Origin: JAHIGH01 sp964564035
GTDB taxonomy: Bacteria > Patescibacteriota > Microgenomatia > Levybacterales > UBA12049
Assembly (NCBI GenBank): GCA_964564035.1
Contig: CAZLZN010000025.1
Coordinates: 1-20,610 of the forward strand
Direction: 5' to 3'
DNA length: 20,610 bases
Part shown: positions 1-7,735 of the stretch, in pieces
Position numbering within the stretch: the stretch's first letter is position 1
Layout: every line of letters begins with the position of its first letter
Position numbers and translations under genes: made by a program
The notes under the pieces: generated by a model
The model's database searches: none
Told to the model about the DNA's origin: nothing
What the model saw: only the letters and a program-made list of their open reading frames with translations

Positions 1-75
1 TCACCAAAAATGTTATAAAACAGAAAACACGTATCTACGCTAAGTCTTTCACCACCTCATTTAAAATACTATATG

Positions 76-104
76 TTGCATTTTTCCGCATCCACCTATA
101 CAAT
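76..104 (+). promoter_or_regulatory. Sigma70-type promoter of the first small gene
   Basis: A -35 TTGCAT (76-81), a 17-base spacer and a -10 TACAAT (99-104) lie 8 bases before the ATG at 113. Transcription would begin within a few bases of the start codon. The same geometry recurs at other genes in this window, which supports both the promoter and the gene. Bases 1-75 hold nothing else I can recognise. Confidence 0.6.
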
Positions 105-112
105 ATTCTTCT

Positions 113-478
113 ATGACAATCAAAGAACGATTTTATGCATTCGGAATACCTTTCGCGCAAAAAACACTAAACCCTGACACGACTATAGACGCAATATTAA
201 CCTCGCCCGCAGAAGGCATTCAAGGATTTGAGGATTTAAATAAATACGCATATTACCGGCAGGAAGCAAAATTCAGAATTAGAGACGGCAACACTATTAC
301 GGCGCAATATACGCCCCCTGCAATCGTTTTTTATGACGTCCCGAATACCAACCCCGAACCCCTGCCTCTATATAAAACCAGAATAGAAATACTCAAAGAA
401 AATAAAATCAATGAAATAGCCCGCTACCGCAGACCCGGCAAATATCTCCGGAGAAAACTGATCTGGAAAAAAGACTAG
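113..478 (+). CDS. Hypothetical protein, 121 aa
   Basis: I do not recognise this protein. It has no signal peptide, membrane segment or cysteine pair. The first 75 residues are mixed polar and aromatic. A proline-rich stretch follows (about 76-86, with N-x-N-P-E-P-L-P), and the last 30 residues are strongly basic (R-Y-R-R-P-G-K and R-R-K), which might bind nucleic acid or an acidic partner. The ATG is supported by a well-formed promoter ending 8 bases upstream. The gene converges on the methyltransferase-like gene, with only 19 bases between the two stop codons. Protein reality is likely; function is unknown. Confidence 0.6.
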   Translation: MTIKERFYAFGIPFAQKTLNPDTTIDAILTSPAEGIQGFEDLNKYAYYRQEAKFRIRDGNTITAQYTPPAIVFYDVPNTNPEPLPLYKTRIEILKENKINEIARYRRPGKYLRRKLIWKKD

Positions 479-482
479 TCAC

Positions 483-519
483 AAAAAACCAGACCCGCTA
501 TAAAACAAACGGGACCAGT
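483..519 (-). terminator. Intrinsic terminator of the methyltransferase-like gene
   Basis: Read on the minus strand, ACTGGTCCCG (519-510) can pair with CGGGTCTGGT (497-488) through a 12-base loop, with one T-T mismatch and two G-T pairs. Six T residues follow directly (488-483). The 5' arm overlaps the last codons of the gene and the stop codon lies in the loop, so the terminator is embedded in the coding end. Confidence 0.55.
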
Positions 520-935
520 CTCTTTGTCCTCTTCATATAACTCCTGTAACCCCCAAATTTCTTGACAAGCAAACTCTCCTCATATTTAAGCTTCAAAACT
601 AATACAACTGAAAGCATTAAATATAGCAATAACTTCAAACTGCTGTAATCTTCTATCAAAAGCCCCATGCACACAATTAAAAGCGCCGAATACATAGGAT
701 GCCTGATGTATCTATAAGGACCCGAAGTCACAAGCTCGGCCCCGTCCGCCGGATCCGGAATCACCTGAAACCTGCTCTTTCGCATTGCTGTGATCGCCCA
801 AAGCCCCAGAGACAGACCACCCAGACTAAATAAAATAAAAAAATATCCCAAATCCCGCAGATCGAGATCAACAAACAACCAAACTATCAATAAAAACTGA
901 GCGCCTACCAGACCGTAAGAATACAACTTATTCAT
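498..935 (-). CDS. Isoprenylcysteine carboxyl methyltransferase-like membrane protein
   Basis: This 145-residue protein belongs to the ICMT/PEMT-like group of small integral-membrane methyltransferases that use S-adenosylmethionine. About four hydrophobic segments are visible (roughly residues 8-24, 29-50, 81-97 and 99-115). The signature SGPYRYIRHPMY is at residues 71-82, preceded by V-I-P-D-P, and is followed by the paired glutamates E119-E120 and a Y-x-x-Y (130-133). Bacterial members are rarely characterised, and the substrate (lipid, isoprenoid or small thiol) cannot be told from sequence. I start at the ATG at 935 rather than the in-frame TTG at 947, because that TTG abuts a likely -10 box (TTAAAT, 952-947) and because no family feature lies upstream. 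It is a single-gene unit with its own terminator. Confidence 0.8.
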   Translation of the reverse strand: MNKLYSYGLVGAQFLLIVWLFVDLDLRDLGYFFILFSLGGLSLGLWAITAMRKSRFQVIPDPADGAELVTSGPYRYIRHPMYSALLIVCMGLLIEDYSSLKLLLYLMLSVVLVLKLKYEESLLVKKFGGYRSYMKRTKRLVPFVL

Positions 936-946
936 ACCGTTTTCCA

Positions 947-974
947 ATTTAACATAAAAAATGAACTAAGTAAA
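947..974 (-). promoter_or_regulatory. Weak promoter of the methyltransferase-like gene
   Basis: On the minus strand, TTTACT (974-969), a 16-base spacer and TTAAAT (952-947) precede the ATG at 935 by 11 bases. The boxes are poor matches to consensus, but the spacing agrees with the near-leaderless pattern of this window. Confidence 0.35.
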
Positions 975-1051
975 CTTATAATAAATATACGCCAATCCGT
1001 TATTTATTACGAAATAGATTAGTGAACAATATCAATCAAAAACTTATAATA

Positions 1052-1060
1052 TGATATAAT
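1052..1060 (+). promoter_or_regulatory. Extended -10 promoter of the sensor-trehalose synthase gene
   Basis: TGATATAAT (1052-1060) is a perfect extended -10 (TG-N-TATAAT) lying 8 bases before the ATG at 1069. No good -35 box is visible upstream, which fits an extended -10 promoter. The transcript would begin about at the start codon. Confidence 0.65.
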
Positions 1061-1068
1061 CGTGACCC

Positions 1069-3300
1069 ATGAGACAAATAGCGACCATTGTATTCTTCGT
1101 AATAATAATTACCAGCCTCATAACAGTAGCTTTCACTTATAATCAGGTCAACCGCGAAGCCGAAAGCCTGGAAAATGACATAAAATACAGATCCTCTCTT
1201 CTATCTGACGGACTCAAAGACTCTGTTGAGCCGAATTTTACAAAAAGATCAGACGAAGGCTTCAAGTACCTGGCGAAAAAATTTACGGACAACCAGCGGC
1301 TTGCAGGCATTGCCTTTATGGACAACAAAGGCAAGATACTCGCCTCATCTGAAGGACTGCCCGATGAAATGGCCGATTTCAAAAAAATTGGAACAGATGT
1401 CATGGACGGCGACAAATCCGATGGAAAATTTATCAGTTACAATGATCAAAAATTATATGTGTTCGCCGATCCCCTGCACGAGAATAAAAGCGTAGTAGGC
1501 TCCCTGTTTGTAGTCCAGCACGCGAACTACATTGATACCAGAATCTCCGACATTTGGAGAAACAACATGATCAGGCTCATTGCCCAGGTCTTCCTGTTTT
1601 CGGTCGCCATACTTTTCATTATCAAATGGATCATATTCGAGCCCATCAAAAGCATAGTCAGATCCCTGGAATTGACCAGAATGGGCGACAATACAAGTAC
1701 GACGCATAGAGTCTTGAATAACCCCCTGTTCAGGCCGCTCCTGCAGGAACTTGGCAATATCCAGCAAAACCTGATCCAGGCTCGTACAGCGGCTGTTGAA
1801 GAAGCAAGGCTTAGATTGCAAAAGCTCGACTCACCCTGGACAGCCGAGAGGTTGCGGGCATTTGTACAGACCATGCTCAAAGGCAGGCCTATATATATAG
1901 TATCTAACCGTGAGCCGTACGTTCACACAAAACATGGCAACAAAATTGAATTTTTTGTCCCGGCAAGCGGCATGGTCACAGCGATCGAACCTATCATGCA
2001 GGCATGCGGCGGCATGTGGATCGCCCAGGGAAGCGGCAGTGCGGACAAACTGGTCGTAAACAAAGAAGACAAAGTCAGTGTCCCTCCAAATGATCCGAGC
2101 TATACCCTCAAAAGAGTCTGGCTTACGCCTGCTGAAGAAAAAGGTTTTTACGACGGCTTCTCAAACGAAGGCATTTGGCCTCTATGCCATATAGCTCATA
2201 CCAGACCGATTTTTAGAAAAAGCGACTGGGAACAATACAAAAAAGTAAACAATAAATTCGCATCAAGCGTCCTCAAAGAAATCAAATACCAAAAAAATCC
2301 GATTGTCCTTATCCAGGATTTCCATTTTTCACTGCTTCCTAGGCTAATCAAAAACAGCCGGCCCGATGCCACAATCGGCTTATTCTGGCACATTCCATGG
2401 CCCAACGCCGAATCATTCAGCATATGCCCATGGAAAAAAGAAATTCTTGATGGAATGCTCGGCGCCGATATAATCGGCTTCCATACACAACTTCATTGTA
2501 TAAATTTTATAAATACCGTAGGCAAAGAACTCGAAGCTCTCATTGATCTCGAACAATACAGCGTAACCAAAAACAACCACAGCACTTTTATAAAGCCGTT
2601 CCCGATAAGCATAGCTTTTACCAAAACAGACAAAACCCAAGATGACAATTTCGCTGAAAAAGGCAAAAAAATACTCATCAAAATGGGCATAAACACCAAA
2701 TATGTAGCATTAGGCGTCGACCGCCTGGACTACACCAAAGGAGTACTCGAACGGCTCAAGGGTATTGAGCTTTTCCTGGAAGAATTTCCCGAATATATCG
2801 AAAAATTTACATTCCTTCAGATCTCGGCTCCCAGCCGAAGCACGATTAAGCATTACCAGATCTTTGAGGAAAATGTTCAGACGGAAATAGACAGAATAAA
2901 CAATAAATTCAAACTCAACGACTGGAAACCGGTCGTATTTCTCAAAAAATACCATAGCCACGAAGAAATATACCCTCTGTACAAAGCTGTAGATGTATGT
3001 CTGGTCACATCTCTTCATGACGGTATGAACCTGGTCGCCAAAGAATTTGTATCCTCTCGCGATGATGAAAAGGGTGTGCTTATCTTAAGTCAATTCGCCG
3101 GTGCATCGAGAGAACTGAGAGACGCGATTATAATTAACCCATACAACGGCGAACAAACCGCACGCGCGATCAACCAGGCGATCAAGATGAAAAAATCCGA
3201 ACAAACCAAAAGAATGCGCCGTATGAGGGAAATCGTAAAAAGCTACAATATATACAGATGGTCGGCGGAACTTCTCAAAAACATGGTCGATTTGGGGTAG
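1069..3300 (+). CDS. otsA: Membrane-anchored sensor fused to trehalose-6-phosphate synthase (GT20)
   Basis: The 743-residue protein has two parts. Residues 4-23 and about 168-190 are membrane segments enclosing a roughly 145-residue extracytoplasmic domain that looks like a Cache/PAS sensor (G-I-A-F-M-D-N-K-G-K-I near 80-90). A HAMP-like and coiled-coil linker follows (about 187-255). Residues 274-740 are a complete glycosyltransferase family 20 domain, which makes trehalose 6-phosphate from a nucleotide sugar (usually UDP-glucose) and glucose 6-phosphate. The expected residues are present: SNREP (279-283), WHIPWP around H441, VDRLDYTKG with R552 and K557, and DGMNLVAKE with D651 and E659. 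Free OtsA proteins are about 470 residues, so the extra length is the sensor. No trehalose-6-phosphate phosphatase is in the window. HAMP-type fusions exist elsewhere to my recollection, but I could not verify this. Confidence 0.85.
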   Translation: MRQIATIVFFVIIITSLITVAFTYNQVNREAESLENDIKYRSSLLSDGLKDSVEPNFTKRSDEGFKYLAKKFTDNQRLAGIAFMDNKGKILASSEGLPDEMADFKKIGTDVMDGDKSDGKFISYNDQKLYVFADPLHENKSVVGSLFVVQHANYIDTRISDIWRNNMIRLIAQVFLFSVAILFIIKWIIFEPIKSIVRSLELTRMGDNTSTTHRVLNNPLFRPLLQELGNIQQNLIQARTAAVEEARLRLQKLDSPWTAERLRAFVQTMLKGRPIYIVSNREPYVHTKHGNKIEFFVPASGMVTAIEPIMQACGGMWIAQGSGSADKLVVNKEDKVSVPPNDPSYTLKRVWLTPAEEKGFYDGFSNEGIWPLCHIAHTRPIFRKSDWEQYKKVNNKFASSVLKEIKYQKNPIVLIQDFHFSLLPRLIKNSRPDATIGLFWHIPWPNAESFSICPWKKEILDGMLGADIIGFHTQLHCINFINTVGKELEALIDLEQYSVTKNNHSTFIKPFPISIAFTKTDKTQDDNFAEKGKKILIKMGINTKYVALGVDRLDYTKGVLERLKGIELFLEEFPEYIEKFTFLQISAPSRSTIKHYQIFEENVQTEIDRINNKFKLNDWKPVVFLKKYHSHEEIYPLYKAVDVCLVTSLHDGMNLVAKEFVSSRDDEKGVLILSQFAGASRELRDAIIINPYNGEQTARAINQAIKMKKSEQTKRMRRMREIVKSYNIYRWSAELLKNMVDLG

Positions 3301-3309
3301 TGTTTCAAA

Positions 3310-3999
3310 TTAAGCTTTTTCGCCGACAACGATCTTGAAGTTAAAATTCGGAGTACCCAATGCCGTCCAAAGCCTCAGCCAGATTGGCAACAGCATCTCG
3401 GTGCCGCGTGCTGTTGTTATATCGCCCAGATCAATTATATTTGTCCATCCGTATTCTTTTAATAATCCTTTGGCTTTTTCTTTTGCCTCCGCGTCATTTC
3501 CGCTGACAAACACATGGTGATCTCCGTTTGCAAGCTGTTTAGGATTTACCTGGATATACGCGTTTGTCGAATTAAGTGTCTTAACGACCTTGACGCCGGG
3601 CAGAGCTTTTTGAATTTGCTCACCCAATGAATCTGTGTTATTCACGAAAAGAGATGGCGGCATTCCATTTGAAAAATCAAGCGGATTAGACACATCAATT
3701 ATGACTTTGTTCTCCAGTTCACTCTCAATACTCTTCAGGACTTCAATAGCCGCATCTCCCTTTAAAGCATTGATTATTAATTCACCAAATTTAGCGCTCT
3801 CGCTAAACGTACCTGTTTGTACCTTGGTATTTGATTTTGCCCACTGGCTGTATGGCGGATTTCCCATTTGATCGGGCTGATTATTCGACATCGTTTTCGC
3901 CGCGTCTTTAGTCCCGACCATTACTTCATGACCAAGCTCTATTAAACGGGCGGCATGTGCCCTACCGACCATTCCCGTCCCAAGTACACTTATTCTCAT
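3310..3999 (-). CDS. NAD(P)-binding oxidoreductase, F420-oxidoreductase-like fold
   Basis: This 229-residue protein opens with a Rossmann motif (VLGTGMVG, residues 5-12) followed by a helix and the second strand ending near V-G-T-K, as in the F420-dependent NADP reductase / NADP-oxidoreductase coenzyme F420 family. The mid-protein I-I-D-V-S-N-P-L (100-107) and K-T-L-N-S-T-N-A (140-147) correspond to family landmarks. Many bacterial members do not use F420, and nothing here proves the cofactor partner, so I call only an NAD(P)-dependent redox enzyme. The stop lies 9 bases from that of the trehalose synthase gene (convergent), and the start is divergent from mraY, with its own promoter. Confidence 0.75.
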   Translation of the reverse strand: MRISVLGTGMVGRAHAARLIELGHEVMVGTKDAAKTMSNNQPDQMGNPPYSQWAKSNTKVQTGTFSESAKFGELIINALKGDAAIEVLKSIESELENKVIIDVSNPLDFSNGMPPSLFVNNTDSLGEQIQKALPGVKVVKTLNSTNAYIQVNPKQLANGDHHVFVSGNDAEAKEKAKGLLKEYGWTNIIDLGDITTARGTEMLLPIWLRLWTALGTPNFNFKIVVGEKA

Positions 4000-4005
4000 A
4001 TATAA

Positions 4006-4034
4006 CTTATACTAAATTTATGATAGTAAAACAA
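4006..4034 (-). promoter_or_regulatory. Promoter of the NAD(P)-binding oxidoreductase
   Basis: On the minus strand, TTGTTT (4034-4029), a 17-base spacer and TATAAG (4011-4006) end 6 bases before the ATG at 3999, implying a leaderless message. The 110-base region between this gene and mraY thus carries two divergent promoters. Confidence 0.55.
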
Positions 4035-4071
4035 GAGCTAAAACTATATCAAAACATACTATTTTGAATGT

Positions 4072-4100
4072 TTGTGTTAAAAAACCATAAATAGTATAAT
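4072..4100 (+). promoter_or_regulatory. Promoter of the mraY-ftsW-murG-ftsQ-ftsA operon
   Basis: TTGTGT (4072-4077), a 17-base spacer and a consensus TATAAT (4095-4100) lie 9 bases before the mraY ATG. No other convincing promoter appears before ftsA, so this probably drives all five dcw genes. Confidence 0.65.
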
Positions 4101-4109
4101 TCGTAAGCA

Positions 4110-5111
4110 ATGGAAAGATTATTGGGGCTTACTTTGTCCTCGTTTTTGGTCACGGCAATACTGCTGGTACCTTTTATAGACTTTTTATACAAAATCAAGC
4201 TCAAAAGGCAAAAACAGGAAACTCGCGATATGTTCAACAAGCGGACTCCCCTGTTCGACAAATATAACGCCTGGAAAGTAGGAACTCCTTTCGGAGGCGG
4301 TATACTTATTATAATAGTTACAACAATTTGGTCATTTTGGGCCTACGGTATTCTCAATATAGACATTAAACCTGCAGAAATTTTTGTTATCTTTTTTTCA
4401 TTCATCAGCTTCGGCGCCCTGGGTTTTTATGACGATTTCAAAAAACTCACAGGCTGGAAAGAAGGCTTCTTCGGGCTTAGATTCAGATACAAATTTATAA
4501 TTCAGTGGATCCTCGCACTTATCATAGCAAGCGTATTTTACTTCCAGCTAGGTTATGACTTTCTCTACATTCATGCTCTCGGCCAGCTAACACTCGGGTT
4601 TTTGTTTATTCCGTTTGCCGCATTTGTAATCGTAGCGTTCGTCAACGCCTTCAATATAACTGACGGCCTGGATGGACTTGCGTCAGGACTTTTCTTGATA
4701 TGTCTTGTCGCGTTTATTGTCATCAATCAACAGCTCGATATGCCCCTCGGAGCTTTCCTGGCAGTACTTCTCGGAAGTGTAGCTGCTTTTCTCTACTTCA
4801 ATATTTACAAAGCCCGACTTTGGCTTGGAGATGTCGGATCGTTGTCGCTGGGTGCCGTGTTGGCAGTGACAGGGTTACTAACAGGCAAAACATTGGCGCT
4901 GGTAATTGTCGGTGGAATTTTTGTTATCGAAGTCGCCTCCTCGCTTATACAACTGCTATCCAAAAAATATTTGGGCCGCAAACTCCTGCCATGCGCGCCT
5001 CTGCATTTGTACCTTCTCAAAAGAGGCTGGGAAGAGCCCAAGATCGTCATGAGAGCGTGGCTGATTGGTTTTCTACTGGCAATACTCGGCATTTTTATCG
5101 CTTTTATATAG
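4110..5111 (+). CDS. mraY: Phospho-MurNAc-pentapeptide transferase (MraY)
   Basis: MraY transfers phospho-MurNAc-pentapeptide from UDP to undecaprenyl phosphate, forming lipid I at the inner face of the membrane. The 333-residue protein shows about ten hydrophobic segments and the family landmarks in order: TPFGGG (59-64), the aspartate pair D108-D109 in FYDDFKK, NITDGLDGLA (182-191), and GDVGSL (240-245; usually GDTGS). The C-terminal APLH motif retains only the first of the usual three histidines (H299, then L300 and Y301). The RGWEEPKIV that follows is family-typical. It is the first gene of the dcw run and is separated from ftsW by 6 bases. Length is slightly below the usual 320-360 range midpoint but complete. 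Confidence 0.93.
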   Translation: MERLLGLTLSSFLVTAILLVPFIDFLYKIKLKRQKQETRDMFNKRTPLFDKYNAWKVGTPFGGGILIIIVTTIWSFWAYGILNIDIKPAEIFVIFFSFISFGALGFYDDFKKLTGWKEGFFGLRFRYKFIIQWILALIIASVFYFQLGYDFLYIHALGQLTLGFLFIPFAAFVIVAFVNAFNITDGLDGLASGLFLICLVAFIVINQQLDMPLGAFLAVLLGSVAAFLYFNIYKARLWLGDVGSLSLGAVLAVTGLLTGKTLALVIVGGIFVIEVASSLIQLLSKKYLGRKLLPCAPLHLYLLKRGWEEPKIVMRAWLIGFLLAILGIFIAFI

Positions 5112-5117
5112 AAACTC

Positions 5118-6209
5118 ATGAGAAAAGTCGATAATATCCTACTCTCGGTTGTGATCTTCGTGACACTTTTTGGCTTGCTTATGATCTATGACGCCTCCTC
5201 CGTCAGAGCATTTATAGATTTCGACGGAGACAAATATCATTATCTGCGTGAGCAATCAACATGGGTTATTCTCGGGTTTATCATGATGTTCTTTTTCTCA
5301 TTTTTTGATTACCGCAAACTATATTTTTTCGCACTTCCCATACTGGTCGTTGCGCTTATAAGTCTGATTTTGGTATTTATACCGGGGATCGGAGCCGGTG
5401 CATATGGAGCAAACCGCTGGATAAATTTTTACTACGTAACATTTCAGCCTGCCGAACTCGTGAAATTATCACTGGCTATTTATTTGGCCGCGTGGTTTTC
5501 CAACAAAGAAAAAGGCCGTCTGTTATCTTTTCTACTGCTGATTGGAGCAGTGCTGCTGCTCGTCCTTTTGGAGCCCGACCTCGGAACAGCTTCAATAATT
5601 TTATTTGAATCCGCAATGATTTATTTCTTATCCGGAGGCAGCATCAAGCATTTCCTTCTTGCCATACCCGCGATAGCCGTAGTCTGGTATGCCTTGATCA
5701 GGATCGAACCCTACCGCGCCGCCAGACTTACCGGGTTTCTCAATGTCGGGGATTCTTTTACGCAAGTAGATTACCATCTCAAACAAATACTTATTGCGCT
5801 CGGATCAGGAGGATTATTAGGCCTGGGTATCGGCAATTCGCGCCAAAAATACGGCTATTTACCCGAAAGCATGACCGATGCTATATTTCCGATCATAGCA
5901 GAAGAACTCGGCTTTATCGGAGCAAGCATTCTCATTATTCTATTTGTAATTATTGTATGGCGCGGTTTTTATATTGCCCTCAAAGCCAAAGACAACTTCG
6001 GCCGTCTCTTGGCCGCAGGCATAATCTCATTCATAGGAATTCAGATCGTTATAAATCTCGGCGCTACCACTCTATTATTCCCTCTTACAGGAGTTCCCCT
6101 GCCTTTTGTTTCCTACGGCGGCTCGGCGCTGATAATAGATCTTATATCGATCGGTATCTTGCTGAACATTTCCAAACAAGCGTCAAGCCAAAAATCCAAA
6201 AAAACATGA
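5118..6209 (+). CDS. ftsW: FtsW/RodA/SpoVE-family peptidoglycan polymerase, FtsW
   Basis: This SEDS-family integral membrane glycosyltransferase polymerises lipid II at the septum with a partner class B penicillin-binding protein. The 363 residues hold about ten membrane segments. Diagnostic motifs are FQPAELVKL (109-117), LEPDLGTA (151-158, with the catalytic aspartate D154), the long extracytoplasmic-loop region with GIGNSRQKYGYLPE (237-250) and IIAEELGFIG (259-268), and LPFVSYGGSALI (328-339). RodA is a close paralogue. I choose FtsW because the gene sits between mraY and murG in a division cluster. The stop overlaps the murG start as ATGA. The partner FtsI is not in the window. Confidence 0.9.
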   Translation: MRKVDNILLSVVIFVTLFGLLMIYDASSVRAFIDFDGDKYHYLREQSTWVILGFIMMFFFSFFDYRKLYFFALPILVVALISLILVFIPGIGAGAYGANRWINFYYVTFQPAELVKLSLAIYLAAWFSNKEKGRLLSFLLLIGAVLLLVLLEPDLGTASIILFESAMIYFLSGGSIKHFLLAIPAIAVVWYALIRIEPYRAARLTGFLNVGDSFTQVDYHLKQILIALGSGGLLGLGIGNSRQKYGYLPESMTDAIFPIIAEELGFIGASILIILFVIIVWRGFYIALKAKDNFGRLLAAGIISFIGIQIVINLGATTLLFPLTGVPLPFVSYGGSALIIDLISIGILLNISKQASSQKSKKT

Positions 6210-7324
6210 AAATTGCAGTAACAGGCGGCCATCTCAACCCGGCATTATGTGTCATAGAAAATCTCCCCTCAAATGTTGAGGTTATATTTATAGGCAGGAA
6301 ATATGCCCTGGAAGGCGACAAAGCGCTATCTCTCGAATATCAAAAAATCACGTCCCTCAAGATTCCTTTTATCAACCTGAATACAGGCAGACTTCAGCGC
6401 AAATTTACATCACGCACCTTACCATCGCTCTTGAAATTGCCGCTAGGATTTATTCAATCCCTCCGAATATTACATAAGCACACACCTGACGCGTTAGTTT
6501 GTTTCGGCGGATATTTGCAGATTCCGCTATGTTTTGCAGCCTTTATTCTGCGTATTCCCATAATCATACACGAGCAAACACTAAAAGCAGGCCTTGCCAA
6601 CAAGCTAATATCTCCATTTGCTCAAAAAATCTGCGTATCCTGGCCGCCGTCACAAAAATATTTTCCTGCAGCTAAAACAGTACTCACGGGACTGCCTCTT
6701 CGCAAAAGCTTTATGACCCAAAAACCCAAAACCGAGAACGGCAATCCAAGCTCAATTTATGTCACAGGGGGGAGCCTGGGGGCGCATGCTCTGAACGTGC
6801 TTGTCGAAGGCTGTATTGCCAAGCTTTTGGAGAACTATCACGTCACACACCAAACAGGCGCCGCTGTTGAATACAATGACTTCGAGCGCTTATCCCGCCT
6901 TCGCGACAGCCTCCCTCCTGAAATTAAAAAAAAATACAAAATATTTAAGTTCATCGATCCGGGAGAAACTGCTCATGAAATGAACAAAGCCGATATTGTA
7001 ATCTCGCGCTCCGGAATAAATACAATTGCTGAACTGATGCTTCTGCGAAAGCCATCTATCCTGATCCCCCTGCCCTATGGACAGACCAACGAACAACTGA
7101 CCAATGCCAGATTTTTTGAAAAAACAGAAACCGGTATCGTTCTCGAGCAAAAAAACCTGACACCTGAAATCCTCTATTCACAAATTATTAAATTAACTGC
7201 TAAACTTAAAAGACAAGATAAAAATAACTATGAAACTAAAACCGCTCAGAAAAACGCATCGGAAAAACTTGTCAAAATCATCCTCGAGGCCGCCGCGCAA
7301 AAAAAATCCGCGCAGACTGCGTAA
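6206..7324 (+). CDS. murG: UDP-GlcNAc--undecaprenyl-PP-MurNAc-pentapeptide transferase (MurG)
   Basis: MurG adds GlcNAc to lipid I to make lipid II on the cytoplasmic membrane face. I start at the ATG at 6206, which overlaps the ftsW stop by four bases; the open frame extends upstream, but only inside ftsW. The 372-residue protein is GT-B. The N-terminal glycine loop is short (TGGHLNP, 6-12, rather than GGGTGGHxxP). CFGGYLQIPL (99-108) and IIHEQ (120-124) follow, then VTGGSLGAHALN (186-197) opening the second domain, ISRSGINTIAEL (266-277), and the donor-site stretch GQTNEQLTNA (292-301). The last 32 codons overlap the ftsQ-like gene in another frame. The basic, helical C-terminus looks genuine. 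Confidence 0.9.
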   Translation: MKIAVTGGHLNPALCVIENLPSNVEVIFIGRKYALEGDKALSLEYQKITSLKIPFINLNTGRLQRKFTSRTLPSLLKLPLGFIQSLRILHKHTPDALVCFGGYLQIPLCFAAFILRIPIIIHEQTLKAGLANKLISPFAQKICVSWPPSQKYFPAAKTVLTGLPLRKSFMTQKPKTENGNPSSIYVTGGSLGAHALNVLVEGCIAKLLENYHVTHQTGAAVEYNDFERLSRLRDSLPPEIKKKYKIFKFIDPGETAHEMNKADIVISRSGINTIAELMLLRKPSILIPLPYGQTNEQLTNARFFEKTETGIVLEQKNLTPEILYSQIIKLTAKLKRQDKNNYETKTAQKNASEKLVKIILEAAAQKKSAQTA

Positions 7325-7730
7325 CAAACTCAAAAAAATCACGCTTATTCTGATACCTGTTTCGCTATTTATCAGCGCAATATGCCTGGCAGTAATTTTC
7401 TTACTATCCGGCAAAACCACCAATCAAGCCATAATCAGTCCATTGGCAATTTCCCGGGATCGAAACGCCTCATTAATAAATTCAGGCGAAAACAACTTAC
7501 GCAGCTTTCTGGAAAAAGAAAATATATCATTCAAAAGTCTGGAGACATTGGAAAATTCGTATTATAAAATAATTCTAACCGATGACCGGGAAATCCTAAT
7601 CTCAGCCGGAAAAGATTTAGCCCGGGAATTATCCTCTTTACAATACATCCTCTCACGGCTTACAATGGAAGGAAGGGAATTCGTGCGTCTTGATCTGCGT
7701 TACGAAAAGCCAATTATTGTTTTTAAATAA
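7230..7730 (+). CDS. ftsQ: Minimal FtsQ/DivIB-like division protein
   Basis: FtsQ is a single-pass protein that links early and late divisome components. Assignment rests on position (between murG and ftsA) and topology. Residues 1-36 form a very basic cytoplasmic tail (17 Lys/Arg), 37-60 a single membrane segment, and about 61-166 an extracytoplasmic part. The C-terminal half resembles the FtsQ beta domain, with K-D-L-A-R-E-L-x-x-L-x-x-I-L followed by F-V-R-L-D-L-R-Y-E-K-P (151-161), close to the family's I-D-L-R-F ending. There is no room for a full POTRA domain, and FtsQ is normally about 240-280 residues. The start overlaps murG by 95 bases. An in-frame TTG at 7269 is an alternative start that would still overlap. 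No other ATG is available before codon 145. Confidence 0.65.
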   Translation: MKLKPLRKTHRKNLSKSSSRPPRKKNPRRLRNKLKKITLILIPVSLFISAICLAVIFLLSGKTTNQAIISPLAISRDRNASLINSGENNLRSFLEKENISFKSLETLENSYYKIILTDDREILISAGKDLARELSSLQYILSRLTMEGREFVRLDLRYEKPIIVFK

Positions 7731-7735
7731 AAATT

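Noticed and set aside
4700..5134. A 144-codon plus-strand open frame within mraY and ftsW
   Set aside because: It is Arg/Ser/Cys-rich out-of-frame translation over conserved MraY motifs.
5957..6205. Upstream extension of murG by 83 codons
   Set aside because: The region is ftsW coding sequence in another frame. MurG family similarity begins at the ATG at 6206.
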